Source: Paragonimus westermani (Eukaryota; Platyhelminthes; Trematoda; Plagiorchiida; Troglotrematidae). Taken from it: a stretch of 64,000 nt of DNA. Position 1 is the first letter of the stretch. Each line of letters opens with the position of its first letter. Position numbers and translations under genes: made by a program. The DNA is taken from contig QNGE01000943.1 of the NCBI GenBank assembly GCA_008508345.1, positions 62,001 through 126,000 of the forward strand. Reading direction: 5' to 3'. Below, one piece after another: positions 33,562 through 46,700 of the stretch. Below the pieces are notes generated by a model. The model saw only the letters and a list, made by a program, of their open reading frames with translations, did no database searches and was not told the DNA's origin.

Positions 33562-33904
33562 CTACAGAGAAATAAATTAGGCCAAAAGCATCCGTTAATC
33601 AACAGGCGTACGGTAGAGACACCATGATTCTTTTTTAGCTTGCGAAACAATTTCATAATCATAGATGCTATTACGGATTTTTAGAAGATACTAAGTGGGC
33701 TAAAAGTAGATCGAGTCATTCTAGAGCTGCAGTTCTAACGCATTACCCCCGTTAAGAACGTCAGCGTGCTAACAAAAACGAACTTTTACTATTATCATGT
33801 TTGATAGCAATGCGTCAGTAGTTCGTACAGATGCTTAGAAGTGGACGACTGAGCAACCTTGGTTTAGACAAACTAGAAAGGTGGAGTAAGACATACACTA
33901 TAAG

Positions 33905-33965
33905 CACTCATGTATAAACTCAAACACACAGCATTAAGGTGCCTACAGCTTGCAAAGAAACAAAC
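33905..33965 (+). repeat. dispersed repeat family, short fragment
   Basis: The run aaactcaaacacacagcattaaggtgcctaca is related to the same part of 19484-19665 and 42523-42700. Confidence 0.5.
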
Positions 33966-34369
33966 TGATGTTGTCATGTGGGATGCGTCCTGATTCAATA
34001 ATTCAGACAGCATTCAGGTCACCACATTGCGGTTACAGAAGTCAGAGATAGGGAGAAGAATGCGGTTTATGGAGAGAACTAACTGATAGCTGTCTACCGT
34101 TCTTTCGCCTCGCTGGGGACTCGTCAAGGAATGACGCTTGATTTTCTGACATCTTCAAAACATGACCAGAACGGTTAAACGTTGTGTAAACTTAAGGATT
34201 AAACAAGTAGAGTGAAATTTGATCACATAGCAGCCTTTCGAGCTCATCACTGTTAATCCATCGGTAATACCTGACGAAGACAGAAATTTAGCTCCGTAAA
34301 AATAATGATATTATTGGTGAGTAACATTGGAGTTTACTGTTATAAACTGAACAAAACATGTCAGATGGT

Positions 34370-34575
34370 AGCTTTTGTGAACAGATAGGTATTTGCAGTC
34401 GCCCCTTGTAGAAGAAAGTATTAAACTACAGTTTCCTTCTTGTTGGAGCTCTCCAGTAATGTGTGCTAGCCAAGATCGAGATGTGAGCTGCGGTCGACAT
34501 ACTCACGAAGCAACCATGCTGTCCACCACGTTATTAACCCCACATTAGGCACCTACTACCTAACCCTTCAGCTAT
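34370..34575 (-). mobile_element. diverged tRNA-derived SINE copy
   Basis: Read on the plus strand, segments such as gtagaagaaag...aaactacagttt...gttggagctctccagtaatgtgtgctagccaagatcgag, then acgttattaaccccacattaggc, follow the SINE consensus block by block with many substitutions. The A-box and B-box are decayed. Confidence 0.5.
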
Positions 34576-35711
34576 ACCTTCAGGTGAAAAATCGATCGTA
34601 TCTTATGTAAAGCCGCTGATACAGTGGTCAACATCTCTGTTTTACGAGAACGTAGACCGGTGTTCAGAACCCGATCGTGGTAATATTACCATTATTCATG
34701 TTCTTGCGTAAACAATAATCAGAAGTTGGTCAATTGGAGATGCCTCAACGAGGGGACTGGAGGAATTTAGTGTACATAAGAATGCGAACCGGTCTTCAGG
34801 TTAGTAGGACCAAGTGTTCCAAAATATGCTGTGCATTGTATTTGAGTATGAGCGACATAGACTATGCCTATTCACGGTTAATTGTGTAAGTTGATCACCT
34901 GGTTTGGATTTGACCCTAATTCATGACGGATTGGCCGAGTTTGACAAACACTGCTCAACCGCTTCGGCAACTGTCTGATTGGGTGACCACCCTCTGATCT
35001 ATCGGATGACGGAAACGGCTAAGTGACGTTTCAGGCTGTTCAACCAGACTGTCATGAAGCTGGGCTAAGGGCGAATCGTCTGATCCGCTTGCGAAATTAA
35101 ATGAGGCGTTGATATCCCTGGAAGAAAACATAAGCACCATTGTTGACGTGTTATTGTGCTCACATCCGAGGTATATGCGACGAGAGTGTGCATCAGAAAT
35201 TCGAGTAGAGACAAGCCAATCGGAACAGAGGATTTCTCGGCTGAATAAGCAGAAGGATTGTTAACAGTCAGTAGGATAGATGAAGAAGTTAACAATCTAA
35301 ACTATACGATAACCATGATGGACTATGACAGAAAATGGAGTAGATCGGCCCTTGGTGATACCATAAGGGAGCCCGAAATAAAAATTTGCAATGCAACCAA
35401 CTACATTCATTCGAAGAAAAATGTAGAGAAGCTAACATTCCAACAAGTGAGCTTTGTGTTGCGATCGACAGAGTGATAATTCGGCAAAATTATGACTGAT
35501 CCAGGCTCGAGGTAGCCTATCCAAAACTCCATTGTCCTGAACGTTTGTTCAAGCCAGATGAATTGTTGAACTGTGAAAGTTTTGACCCATTCAGTTTGAC
35601 TACATTTCCGTGTAGTTCATAAACAAGACCATCTCGACAACTGCCAGAAATGATGCAACAAATTTTTAACATGGATCTGAACTAAGCGTGAATTTGAAAT
35701 AACGGTCTTAC

Positions 35712-36218
35712 TTCCGATTCGGTGAATTGGATGCGTTCTTCGTGTTCGGCTCTTTGCTTTGCTGTCATTATCGGCAAACTGGTTCCATCCGATATGGAAC
35801 CGGAACTCGTCTTTCTACGTCGACCAAGACTTGCAGTGGAGAACACTGACATCAAAGAACTTGTTGCTGATGTCCCAACATTGGTTATCGTTGTAGCATC
35901 ACCTATGGCTGCCGCAGCGCTACCCACGGCATTCGGGGTAGAATTCATCCCTGACACAGAGTCAGTAGTTCGCTGTGTAGGTACATCAACTTCGTCCTTG
36001 TTACCGATCGGGTCTGGAGGACGATGTGTCACATTTGTTGAATCCACTACACTTTCTCCGAAAGCCTCTGATTTAACTGTATCGTCACTGCTTGGTTTAG
36101 TAGATAGAGTACGTGATTTCAGTGACTTCGAATCGATAGTGACAGAACGTTTGCGTAGCTCCGTTAGCTCACGACCAAGTTCGATCAGACGTCGTTGGTG
36201 TTCCTCGAGTTGTTCGCG
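35712..36218 (-). CDS. Efa6: EFA6/PSD-type Arf6 GEF, coiled-coil exon
   Basis: An exon of exactly 169 codons, phase 0 at both ends. The acceptor is ttttcctccgcttgtccgcag and the donor is GTAAGACC. It opens with REQLEEHQRRLIELGRELTE, which parallels the 'QEEQLKAHE.KL......EL.EH' helix after the PH domain of PSD/EFA6 proteins. It closes with QRAEHEERIQFTESE, parallel to the following helix of the same coiled coil. Between the helices is a flatworm-type Ser/Thr-rich insertion of about 110 residues, including a basic GRRRKTSS motif that looks like a phosphorylation or membrane-contact site. Joining to 33561 restores the continuous helix seen in the family. The identification rests on this motif order plus the PH exon upstream; each alone would be weak. 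Confidence 0.72.
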
Positions 36219-37411
36219 CTGCGGACAAGCGGAGGAAAAATTAAATAAAAAGATAGGCAGGTTGGGCTGATGAATAGTGATCAAATGAGAATGAACCGAC
36301 TAAGGAAAAGTGTCAGACTATTTTATAAGTCCCTACGCTATCTGGTCTTAAATGGTATTCGGAATTCTTCTGACATTCGACCAGTGGAGCGAAATTCTGA
36401 ACAGCAATCTATGTCACGTATTGAAAAAAAAACATGAGAAGTAACTCGGTACACGTGAATCGCAAAACACAAAAGATGCCGGAAAACGAAGGTAGATCAG
36501 GTAAACGCCACTAATTCACCATTTGAGGGCATCTCCAACCTCGAATGATCTTGACATGATATGTAAGGACACTTTGAGGAGTATCACGTAGTAGGCATAA
36601 CATTTAGCATGCAGACTAGGCTTGCAAGCGACTGATCACCAACTGGATTCAATACGTGTGTTTTGATGGTCAACTCTTGTTCGCTCAACAGTGGCCTTCG
36701 TGTTCTGTAAGGTGTGACCATCCCCGTATTCTTCTTTTTACCGCGTGTGGTATGCACACAAATTCCTGACGACACTTGCTTACTCAAACAGAAGACTGAT
36801 ATGGTCCTAAACATCAACTCACTGTTTTTTGCATTCGACATATTTGGTTTGTTGCATCCATCATGACAATTACAATCCCGCCGGCCGTGTCACGATACGC
36901 AAATGTATCGACATCTTGTTCACGCTTGTCATGGACAGTAGATAAACTTTGGAAAATTTCGAGGAATACCTAATACTTTCTTTCCTTGAATAATATGACG
37001 CGATCTAGCCACAGAATTGACGTATTCGTTCAAATGAACTAATCACGAGCAACGGCAATCCGAACCACAGAACTCGGAAGTACGGTCCAAAGCAGGAATA
37101 TATACGTTTTACTGCAATCAGAAAGCTGTTCTTCTAGGTTCAGCATTTAAAATATTTCTCAATCTTGCCATACTACGTTCTCTATTTTACTAATTCCCCT
37201 GTGCTACTCACTAGGTGCACCGGTCACTCGAGGTTTTTGGAACTTCGTCATTCGAAGTAGTTTAGACAAATCACTGAATCTTAAAAACGGCTACGATGCT
37301 AAATTGGAATCTCCCGTGGATATTCGGTTTCTTCATCACTTTAAAACGTTTGCTAAGGGAACATTCAGAAATTTTTTTCGACTTAACTGGGCTTATATAT
37401 TTTAAATTACT

Positions 37412-37790
37412 GATGAGTAGTCGGGGATTTGGTTTATTTTAAATTTGACCATCACTCACATTTGATCGCAGCGTTCGCATTCAGATAGACTTTCCAGCCA
37501 GCCTCTTTCGAAAAGAAGCAATAGACTCGAGTTTCGCTCTCATTAGAGCTCGCCACTAGTGCATACCCTTGCCAAAGTTGGAAGCAGACATACACTCACC
37601 CACCCCCCACCCCGCATATATTTTTTTCTTACTTGGCACGAACTCAACACAAACCAAAAATTCTTCTTTCCGAATCAACAACGAAATCGGGTCATCAAAT
37701 TCTATTTTCATCCGGACCAGAAATTGCACTCCAAATCCCGTGGTTGTCATGCAAGCGTGTTAACCACAATAGAGAGGACCAAGTAATCAT
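37412..37790 (-). mobile_element. tRNA-derived SINE interrupted by ~145 bp
   Basis: From 37412 (agtagtcggggatttggtt) to about 37576 the minus-strand SINE body is well conserved. The sequence then departs for about 145 bp (37577-37720), which includes a C-rich and T-rich tract. It resumes with a weaker match to the tRNA-like head (aatcccgtggttgtcatgcaagcgtgttaaccac). The 3' boundary shows the SINE end as ccgactactcatcag on the minus strand. Confidence 0.6.
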
Positions 37791-37848
37791 ATCCAAACAC
37801 TCAAAAGGGTGTAAATAGTGGCAAGTTGTCAGATCATTTCGAAAGGAG

Positions 37849-38700
37849 AGTGAACTGAATTGAGCCGTTCAATCCAATTGACAACCTCGTGATCGATTGG
37901 GCTAAAGCTATTGTCTTCATCAAACCAATCAAGAATGGTTTGGATTATTGACAGAAGCCCAGGAATTTTGGTTATTTCAAACTGAACATCGAACACAGTT
38001 GAGCTCGGTTTTCGTAATAAGCTAACTTTCTAATCCGTGAGGTAATCCACTTACTGCCCATTCGATGAACAAGTACAATAAAATGTAAAAAATTAACCTC
38101 CCAAGATGCATAAAATATATTATTGATTTGACTAATGCCTTTAGACATCGGGATGTATATCATACACGTTGAAGGTAACTGACCCCCGTATAAAAATTAT
38201 GTGCGTGGGTACTGAATGAAGTTGTCTTTCGCCTTCTGTTTGTCCGTATCACCTAATATCACGGCAATCCTATGGTTCAACATGAACTGCCAAAATTTAC
38301 GCTGGCTACGACGCATGACCTACTCACGCCGAGCTGCTGTGCTGGTATACGAGTTGATACACAGTCGTAGACCAAAAGTAAGCTTATTGCTCGCCCCTTT
38401 CCCACTTTATACGTTGTGTAAAGTAACATCACAACAACCATGGGAGAGATGATATTGAAGTATCAGTGTACACAACTGTTAGTCCTTTTCAAGACTGGAG
38501 AGTTCATTACAATTTACCCGTAATCAACAGCACACATCGAATACTTCACCACTTTATAACCATAAAACGGGTGATCAGAAAACCACACTTGAAGACTCGA
38601 TAGACAGTATTCCAAGTTATCGAAGTTTTGCAGGAAGCCTGCACTTTCGATTAGCACGTCAGACAAAACTAGATCATGTTCCAATATTCCGGATTAGGTT
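37849..38700 (+). mobile_element. Ty3/gypsy reverse transcriptase relic
   Basis: On the plus strand, frames read PIDNLVIDWAKAIVFIKPIK (37865-37940; compare the 'SDWAAPIV.V.K..G' block of gypsy RT), then KLSFAFCLSVSPNI (38217-38258; the 'LPFGLSVSPNIF' block), then QVIEVLQEA (about 38613; thumb). The spacing fits an RT, but everything is heavily mutated and the YxDD box is not visible. Confidence 0.35.
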
Positions 38701-38999
38701 GTTTCAAAACGAAAGTGTGTGTGTGAGAGTCCGTGATACTCACCATCAACTACACAGATGGAATTCGTGGAATCAAGGATGACTGGTGGAAAAGGCAAAA
38801 ATGAGTTCGTGTAAAGCTAACCTAACGGCCGAATTTTGGTCCATTCACTGAATCTGCTACAACCCCGATGGGAGAAAAACTCTACAAGCACTTTGGTGGC
38901 CTACTACATCGTCCGTCTCTCATTGGGTAAGTGACCGCGAACAGGTTGTTACAACAAGATAGCAAAGCGACACCTGCTCTTGCTCCATATTTGACAGAG

Positions 39000-40350
39000 A
39001 TGCGGAAATCTATTGAACAACCGTGAAACTGAAAAGCTGCGTGCGAAGATGGACCATCAGAAGAACGTATGAAACATTGCTGCCCGGTTTTCGAACATAC
39101 TTTGCTCCAATGGGTTCACTTAATCTGAAAACAGGAAACAGTTCTGCACGAGTTTAAAGGTGCTCTGATCGTACCTTTGCATAAGGGTAAAAAAAGCAGA
39201 CAAAATACCGACAGACATAAGGACATCAATCTACCGATTTGCGCAAGGAAGATTCTGGCAAGAATTTCTCCCAACACAGTTAATGCGGAAGTTTTAGAGA
39301 TCAATGTTCCCGAGAAAGGGCGTGGATACCGGGCGAGTTGCAGTACGATCGGTGTGGTGTTCACTGTTCAACAGATCCTGTGAACGCAACCTGCCCTCTT
39401 TATGAATTTCATCGAAACACTTGATTCCATCAGCTGTGAAGCACTGTGGACTGTTCTTGGTAAGTTTGACTGTTCACGTAAGTTCGTCAAGTTCCTTAAC
39501 ACGTTGCTTACTTGTATAGAGGTCGGAGGTGAAGCCATTCGGCCAAACTCCATATGATTTCGATATTGTCACAGACGTGAAACAAGACTGAGTATTAGCC
39601 CCCACCCTATTTAGCTTACGCCTAACTGCAATACTAATAGGGATCCTTCTGAATTCGAGGTAAGATGCTTAAACAAAATATTAAACGAATGGTCTGCTGA
39701 ATATCTGGCGCTCCAAACCTACGACGCAATTCGACCATCTTCACGTTATTGTCTGCAGATGATAGTGTGTCATTCGTGCACAGTAAGTAAGAATGGTATT
39801 TGCGACCCGGCTAAAAACGCATCGAAAGGACATTAACACACGTGAGAAACTTTCCTTCTCTCGAACTTCTCTGGACAAACGTACACGGCTATGCCTAAAA
39901 TTTCTAGAAATTAGGACAGTATGATGGGTTGTTCACACTTTTGCTACCACTGTATTAATCTGCCGAGGTATCTATCTGTAAACCCCGAGTTACGAGCCCG
40001 CATACCCAAACCTAGTGTTACTTTAGGATGTTTTGAAAGACTCGTCTGGAGGAAAGACAATCTGAATTTGAAACTAAAAAATTTCGCCCACAAAGTCGAG
40101 AGGAATGCCTATGCTGTTGTACAGAAATGAGAACTGTACGGTATCTGAGCCGTTTCCATATGCAACATGTAGGGTATATCTAGGGTATACAGTTGTCAGA
40201 GATGATCAGCAACATTGAGGTACTTCGCGGAACCAATATGGGCGAGATCGGATTCATGTTGTTAACGAAATAGCTTTGCTGGATGGGATACGCGGACCGG
40301 ATGACCGACGAATGAATTTCGGAGCAGTCATGGCACGGGCAACTATAAAT
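39000..40350 (+). mobile_element. non-LTR retrotransposon relic, RT and C-terminal part
   Basis: Plus-strand frames read ALIVPLHKGKKS and RKILARI-x-x-N (39160-39280; the 'VLHKGKGS...GKILARIL' RT block). Next come FMNFIETLDSISCEALWTVL (39398-39460; the 'FVDLTKAFDTVSREGLW' catalytic block) and LLSADDSVSFVHS (about 39750), which keeps the DD active site. The C-terminal part follows: ELRARIPKPSVTLGCFER and VWRKDNLNLKLK (39980-40080), then NIEVLRG, then GYADRMTDE near 40290. This order matches the widespread invertebrate endonuclease/RT family (RTE- or CR1-related). Frameshifts and stops are frequent, so it is dead. Confidence 0.68.
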
Positions 40351-42522
40351 AGATAAGCGAACTTTTGATGGACGAAAGATGCGATGTCAGAATGCCCATC
40401 AAGAAAGTGCTTCGCGTTGAAATGGAAAGTACAGTTTCGAATTGGATTGTTTGTAAAGGTTCGATCTGAACGCGCGTCCAAAAATTCAATGAGTAGCAGC
40501 TACATGGCAACAAATTCAAGCGCGTAGTTCTGAACGCAAATATAAGTGCCACCAGTTGCGGTAGAGCAATCGTGTAGCAGTGCAAAAAATGCGCCATCAT
40601 TCTTGAGTGTGTGTGTTGGGCGTAAAGTGGTTAAGTCGGCTTTGTCCATTTTTTTCTTCCGTATCAACCAATGACTCGCAACATAACAAACCACACGCTA
40701 TCATTTTCATAAGCTGAAGTCATTGAAGCCCACTGTATCTTCGTTTCTATAGCTTTATTGGTGAACTGTACGGTGGATGGTCTACTTGGCTTTCAGTCAA
40801 AACTTAAAGTGATTTTCTTCCATAATCTTATAAGGAAGGCTAATCCGTACCGCTACATCGAGATTCTTATTGCTTTATATACCCATCTTCCCTCTCTGTT
40901 CAGTTCTTACAATCGGAGTTCATGTTTGTTTTCCATAGGGGTTTCATTATCAAATCAGCTTACCACCTAGATAACCAACATTCGTCAACTGGAATATGAC
41001 GGCCTCCACTCACACACCTCCAGGTTTTTTCCCTTCAGATTTATACTGGATGGCATTATTTCATACAAGTACGTGTACGTCACTGATTGCATTTCTCCAG
41101 TGGCAAGCGCAAAAAACAACGAAACATTCAGTACTGAATAAGACACAAAAATACCACACACATATTCAAGTATATCACGTACAATTGTGAGAACTGTTCT
41201 GGTGGGTAAGATCAGAGCCCCGTGTTGACGTGTAACCCACCCGACTGAGGACTTCGTGTGACCTAAGACCCCAATCATGTGACACCCCAAAGTAACAAAC
41301 CAGCTAGTTAGTCAGACAATCGACTAATCCAAAACGATCAGACAAATTCACATGAAAAATTCGCACGAGCCCCCACAAATCAAACCGTACAACTTACTAT
41401 GTTCAGTTTAGTGCATGTGACTGGCAAATGTGGTCGATAGAATCCACGTTCGGATCCGATCGGCCCGGGCATTGAGGGTGCTGAAAGGAGGGCGGCTACG
41501 AAATTGATCCGTTCCACCCATATGTCCAACTCCTTTGAATCACTTCAAAGAAAAAGAATATCCGTGGCACAATTGATTGAAGTATCACAAAAGAGTCAAC
41601 GATAAGGTTGGTTAAGGTTGAGAGTTTATAACGGAGAGCGGAAGACGTGACATGACGTGCTGCGTGTGGCTGCAACAAATAACGGCGAGAAAAGTCCGAA
41701 CCCGCGGAGCAGTAACCCAGAAATATTGCGTAGAAAGACCGCCTTACAAAACACGTTAGCAACCTTTGTAGTGCAGTTAATTGGTAGGAGCGTCTAAGTC
41801 CGAAAACAAAAAGCCAGCATGTTTATTGAATGTATACAGGATGTTTTATTAACACAAAGACCTGCGCATACGCAGCCTAATCTCCCACACTAGGAGAGAC
41901 AAACGCTAGCGAGAGCAACGCCTACGCCGGTTGACGCTCCAGATGTAATCTGATAAATTCGAACCGCAATAAACCGATAGAGAAACGAGTTCAAACAAAT
42001 AATGTTGATGTGTAACGTGTTCACGTGGTGGATATCAACAACAGGAGAGCAATCCAGATCGCAGAGGAAAACTGCTCATCGTGGCCTATGGTCTCGAATG
42101 GCTGTTGCCTCAAAGGAAAATTTAACTATTCAACAAGTAGCAACCTGGCATGGCAGACTGATGGTTCGCGTTGGCCATACTAAAAAGGAGGTAACGTGTG
42201 TCCGGACTGTGTGAGTCAGCTATCTAACGCGGCGAACCAGTCGATGAGGCAGATAAGCAATGCAGGTGAGAGTGCGGTTAGGGAAGAAATCCCAGAAGTT
42301 TACTCACCAGTGAGATAAACGTCAGAATAAGATGAGCAAGATGAACATGAACAGCAGCGAAATGAACAATCCAAGTTCAGAGATGAGTTAGAAAGGGAAC
42401 AATGGAAATTGATGCTCATTCGTGTTGTAACATTGAGAAATAGTAATATCAACTGGTAAGTTGGCTTTATAAAGTATATGAGAATGGCAATAGTAAAACC
42501 GTGTAAACGAGTGATCTGTTGT

Positions 42523-42700
42523 TAACTAAAGGAATACATCATCAGAGACTGATGCTTAACTTCCATGTAACCATGAGAAAAAGCAAACCCTGTACATGGG
42601 AAAGGAGGAGAAAAATAAGAGGAGGGGAAGGAACCTAGCTACTAAAACTAGTCATGTCTATATTCGAACACTCAACATCAAGGTGCCTACAAATTGTAAA
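42523..42700 (+). repeat. dispersed repeat family, copy 2
   Basis: The segment gactgatgcttaacttccatgtaaccatgag...agcaaaccctg...aggggaaggaacctagctac...cactcaacatcaaggtgcctaca aligns along its length with 19484-19665. Confidence 0.65.
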
Positions 42701-43919
42701 CAAACAACCGAACTGTAAGTGGAAGTAACAAATGAGGTTTAATAGATGGAAGCGTTATGGATAAGAAGTAAGCTAATGGAGTAATTTCCACTATGCACCA
42801 ACTAACCGAAACTACCGACTGGAAATCAATTCATGAAGATCCAAAACAGTCACGAAAACTTGGGGTTAATAATGCAACATTCACAAACAGCACTGAGGAG
42901 AATATAAATAAAGCAAGCAAAGGGAGGATGAGGAGGTTCTGTCAATAAAGATCAGAACAAACTTCGAAAATACATCGACTTCGATATCTACCTTATGCAG
43001 CAAGGATAGCTAACCACCGTTCGCAAAACCACACGCTCTGTACAGCTCTCATCTTTATACGTGATGTAATGGCGAAAGAAAATGATGGCAAAGACCTTTA
43101 GGTCACATAAAGTGGTATCTTGACCTGTTTGGCTCTACAGCAAGAGTGTAGCTTCGTTGATGGCTGCACTGTCTATGAAGGAAGGATAATGAACGAAACG
43201 GAGCAATGTAAGCTACAAGAGAAACGCAAAAGCAGCCATATTCTCGCCTGCAAAGCGTGACAATTCTTCTTCCAATTGTTTCGGCACATACGCAGAGGTG
43301 TCGCACGCATTAAATCCCTGATTTTGTCTCGAACATGAGGCCCTTACGTTACGGCTGTTTGGCAATTAAACATCAGTATCGGTCATCGAAGTACTGGTGT
43401 CAATCACATGAAATTGTATACAAAACATCAACAGCGATTCTGATCTACGCATACTGTGGTTAGAGATGCTCTGGTACTAACAAAAACAGTGGAGAAATGA
43501 AAAAGAAAGCTAAATTTAATGAGGCAACGGAACATTGTAAGACTGTAATTACGTCGCCACTTATGGTGTTTGAAACTGTTAGGCTTCAAGGTATGATTTC
43601 ATTCATACACTCATAACATGAGTACTGTGACTTGAGCCACCATTCATTACAACAACACTGAAGAATAGAAACAAGGAGGAACATAGTTACAACAGAACAA
43701 AATGAAATAACGCAGGAAATAAGGACCAGAATTGAGGCGAATACTAGCAAGCTATCATATAGGATAGTGTGTTTAGCTGACAGGTGAAATAACCACAAGG
43801 TTGTTTCAAAACGCACACGATATCGACAGACTTCACATGACAGAACAGACAGGCCATTCACGGTTAGCGACCACGTCGCTACAAAACTACCACGTGGTAG
43901 AACTAAATTATTGGTGAAC

Positions 43920-44339
43920 TCATTGAATAAACTTCGGTGCGGTAATCGTTTGGCAGGTGCACAAGGAACGTGACTCAATTATCACAGATAGTGGAAGTAT
44001 GTGGCTATGAACGGCCGCAATGCCAATACGGTCATACTGCCCGTAGAGTAGCTGGAGGACACAACGGTGGTCAAACACAGCTAGCGTGTGGAAAGGTTCG
44101 TCGTGAATAGACTGTGGATCAAAAAAGGTTTCATACATGTGAGGAGAAGCATCATGCGCCCCGTTTAAGCTGGATAAGGCTTCATGGTCAAGATTATACA
44201 TTAAAACTTGGTTAGGACCATAGAACGGAAGGAAAGTGATGCAGTGCACCATCTGGAACTTACAAAGAAGGCTTGCTTCTACGACAAAAATCTCACGATA
44301 ACCGAATTGTGTGGCGGTCCACATCGAGGACAAATTCAA
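43920..44339 (-). other. open frame, unassigned
   Basis: The frame is 139 codons on the minus strand, containing FQMVHCITFLPFYGPNQVLM and SIHDEPFHTLAVFDHRCVLQ. It has a protein-like balance of hydrophobic and charged residues, but I recognise no family. A frame this long is expected a few times by chance in 64 kb. It lies in the large intron on the sense strand of the EFA6-type gene. It does not resemble the missing PH half. Confidence 0.15.
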
Positions 44340-44489
44340 CCATGGGGACAGTCACTAGGTGAACACTGACGGAGGGCAATCTCGAATAAAACCAACCTAC
44401 AACCATCAGAACGGTAGTGGGCGTTGTGACCACTGAGCAGTAGGAGATTGGTAGTAGGTACAGAAAATTAACAGTCTTGAGACCTCGGG

Positions 44490-44560
44490 ATATGCAGTAG
44501 CACAGTGGTAAGAATGTCGATCGCTAATTGAACGGATGAATCCCGGTTACCGCGATAGTT
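44490..44560 (+). mobile_element. tRNA-like SINE head fragment
   Basis: A possible A-box gtagcacagtggtaag and a B-box-like gatgaatcccggttac are spaced as in tRNA-derived SINEs, but the downstream body does not match the other SINE copies here. It may be a second SINE family. Confidence 0.35.
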
Positions 44561-46199
44561 CCAAATACAGGTGACCTAACAGTATCCAGCCCACGTGCAG
44601 TTTAATATAGTATATGACAGAAAATTCAAATCGGTAGAAAAATAAAAGCATCTCCTTGTTTTGAGTGCTTCGAAATGAGTAGACCACATGTTCTGGTAAG
44701 AACGCCACAAAAATAATGAGTCCATATTAATCAGATCGAATTAGCTTGCATTCACAATCGGATCAAACGAGGTTCGACACAGAACGACATGATGACCACT
44801 GTAAACAGCGAAGAACCAAAGTAACTTCGGTGGAACTTCATTATCCCAGTTTGAATGTGTACAGTTGACAGATGTCGATAAACGTTTCATCTCAGCCAAA
44901 CAAAGCCAATTAAGGACAGAGTAGCAACAACGCGGTACATCGGAACAGTTTAATAAACCATAAACTAAAAGAGTAGAATGCATACAACAGTGTGGCTCGT
45001 GGTGGTGACTGGAGATAACCGATTCCCACTCGCTGCTTACATCTCCCAATTGTTGCGCTAAGTTTCTTTATATTGCTCTGTATAACACTCGGAACCAAAA
45101 GGATTAGATGGGGAAACACTGGAAGACAACCGCCTACAGTCAATAAGACAAATTCGTACATCAGACTGGTGAATGAGCTGCCTTTTCTCGATCCAACATG
45201 GAGACATGAGTGTTATTCAAACTTACATATTCCCAGTGTGTGAAGTGAGCGTGAACATCTCAGTTAACGTTTTGCCGAACTAGGCGGCAATTTTTGTCTA
45301 GTTAACTTAATTGATTTCCTGATAACTGACCGGTCAAAAGCTCGACTAAGAAACTAAGGCCGGCCGTCCATACACCTCAGAATTTAACAAACACAAAACA
45401 AGAAGTGATGAAGAGGGAAGGGATATTCGGAGAACTCATGGACAAAGAAATCTATGGAGGAGTACATACTGGGGGTGGAGAGGAGTGCACACGCACAAGC
45501 ATTAGAGTAAACTGTCGACTAATAAGGTTGGATCTTTACTGTCCAACTTGCGCACTCGCGGTTATGGGTCGGGATTCCGGTCCACAACACAACGGCGGTT
45601 TTTACTCACACGTCCTGCGAAATTCTTTGTAAGTATGGCTAATGTCTTCTTTCGTGAAATTTTGCCTCCCGCTCCCTGTCTGTTTGTCCGATTTTCTTGC
45701 GCGATGGCTCGTCCGATCAACTGTGTTGTTTGCAATCCAATCGCTGTGGATTTTTGATTACACCGCCGTGCCTACATACTCCACTGAGTGCTAGAATAAT
45801 CACGTGTCCGATTTGATCATCCGCCTTAATATGAGGCGATTAGCGATAAAGGTATGGACATCCAAATAGAAAGCAGATCAGGTGAGTAGATTCATTGAAT
45901 AATGACTAAAATGATGGCCAAACAGTCACAACGATAAGTGTTACATATTGAAATCTAGATTTTCTGCCGAAAATTACATAAATACTAATAACGAAAAAGA
46001 AAGACAAACGGCTGCCGAAAACTGTGCATACACAAACAAATTGAAATGTCGTGAAAACAGGGTGAGCAATGTTCTCGAACGCACACACTTTGACAACTAT
46101 CCTGGTCAAGAACGAACAACTTGCAGTGAAAGGAAGAGAAAGGAATTAATTAGGAGGATGAATAAGCTGAATGTGTAATAAAATTTATTACATTTGAAC

Positions 46200-46700
46200 T
46201 AGAGGACACATGCCCGACCTATACTGCTACCTTGACGAGGTGGTCGGGCTTGAGTAGTCTTGATCTGGCGGGCTATGCTGACTAGGACTCCGGTCCTTCC
46301 AGGTGCAACCTTGTCAGACAGGCCAAAGGGGAGCAGTCAGACGAAAAGCAGTTACACTCATAGGATTGTATGTCGCACTACTGACCGCGAAGGAGTGCTT
46401 AGGTAGGGCGGCATGATCCTATGGGCATACAACAGAACTATTTTTATAGTCGCGGCACTGCTGTCTTCCCATATCAGGAAGAAGGGGGTTAGAAAAGATA
46501 CCCGAGATGGCGGTGTGTCGCAGTCAATGGCGTACTTGTATCCATACCATTTCTAGTTCTTCCATTTAGTCTTATTCAATCCTTGTTGTCCTTCGTAGTA
46601 CTCTTTCCTTCTAGGATATTCCAGGTCACTGTTGAGGTGAGCGGCGACCCGAGCCACAGTACCTTTTGGTCAGGCTCATGGCTGTTTTGACGATGATGAT
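46200..46700 (+). repeat. GC-richer, repeat-like block
   Basis: The stretch ctaccttgacgaggtggtcgggc...ccggtccttccaggtgcaaccttg...ccgagatggcggtgtgtcgc is more GC-rich than its surroundings and non-coding. It looks like the 5' untranslated region of a non-LTR element. No second copy lies in the window, so this is inference from style only. Confidence 0.25.

Larger units (their letters stand above)
33562..35711 (-). other. intron of the EFA6-type gene
   Basis: Bounded by donor GTAAGA after 35712 and acceptor tag before 33561; both flanking exons are phase 0. It holds a dispersed-repeat fragment (33905-33965) and an old SINE copy (34370-34575). An open frame at minus 34955-35140 has an acceptor-like cttccag upstream, but the known coiled-coil sequence runs straight across the two flanking exons, so it is not required. 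Confidence 0.65.

Noticed and set aside
34955..35140. Open minus-strand frame after an acceptor-like sequence, as an extra EFA6 exon
   Set aside because: The coiled-coil pattern runs directly from 35712 to 33561 in phase 0, so no exon is needed here.
37849..37950. Minus-strand D-H-E-V-V-N-W-I-E-R-L-N stretch as the missing PH helix of the EFA6-type gene
   Set aside because: There is no usable acceptor in the required phase and no donor after it. The plus-strand reading fits a gypsy RT block better and is supported by further RT blocks downstream.
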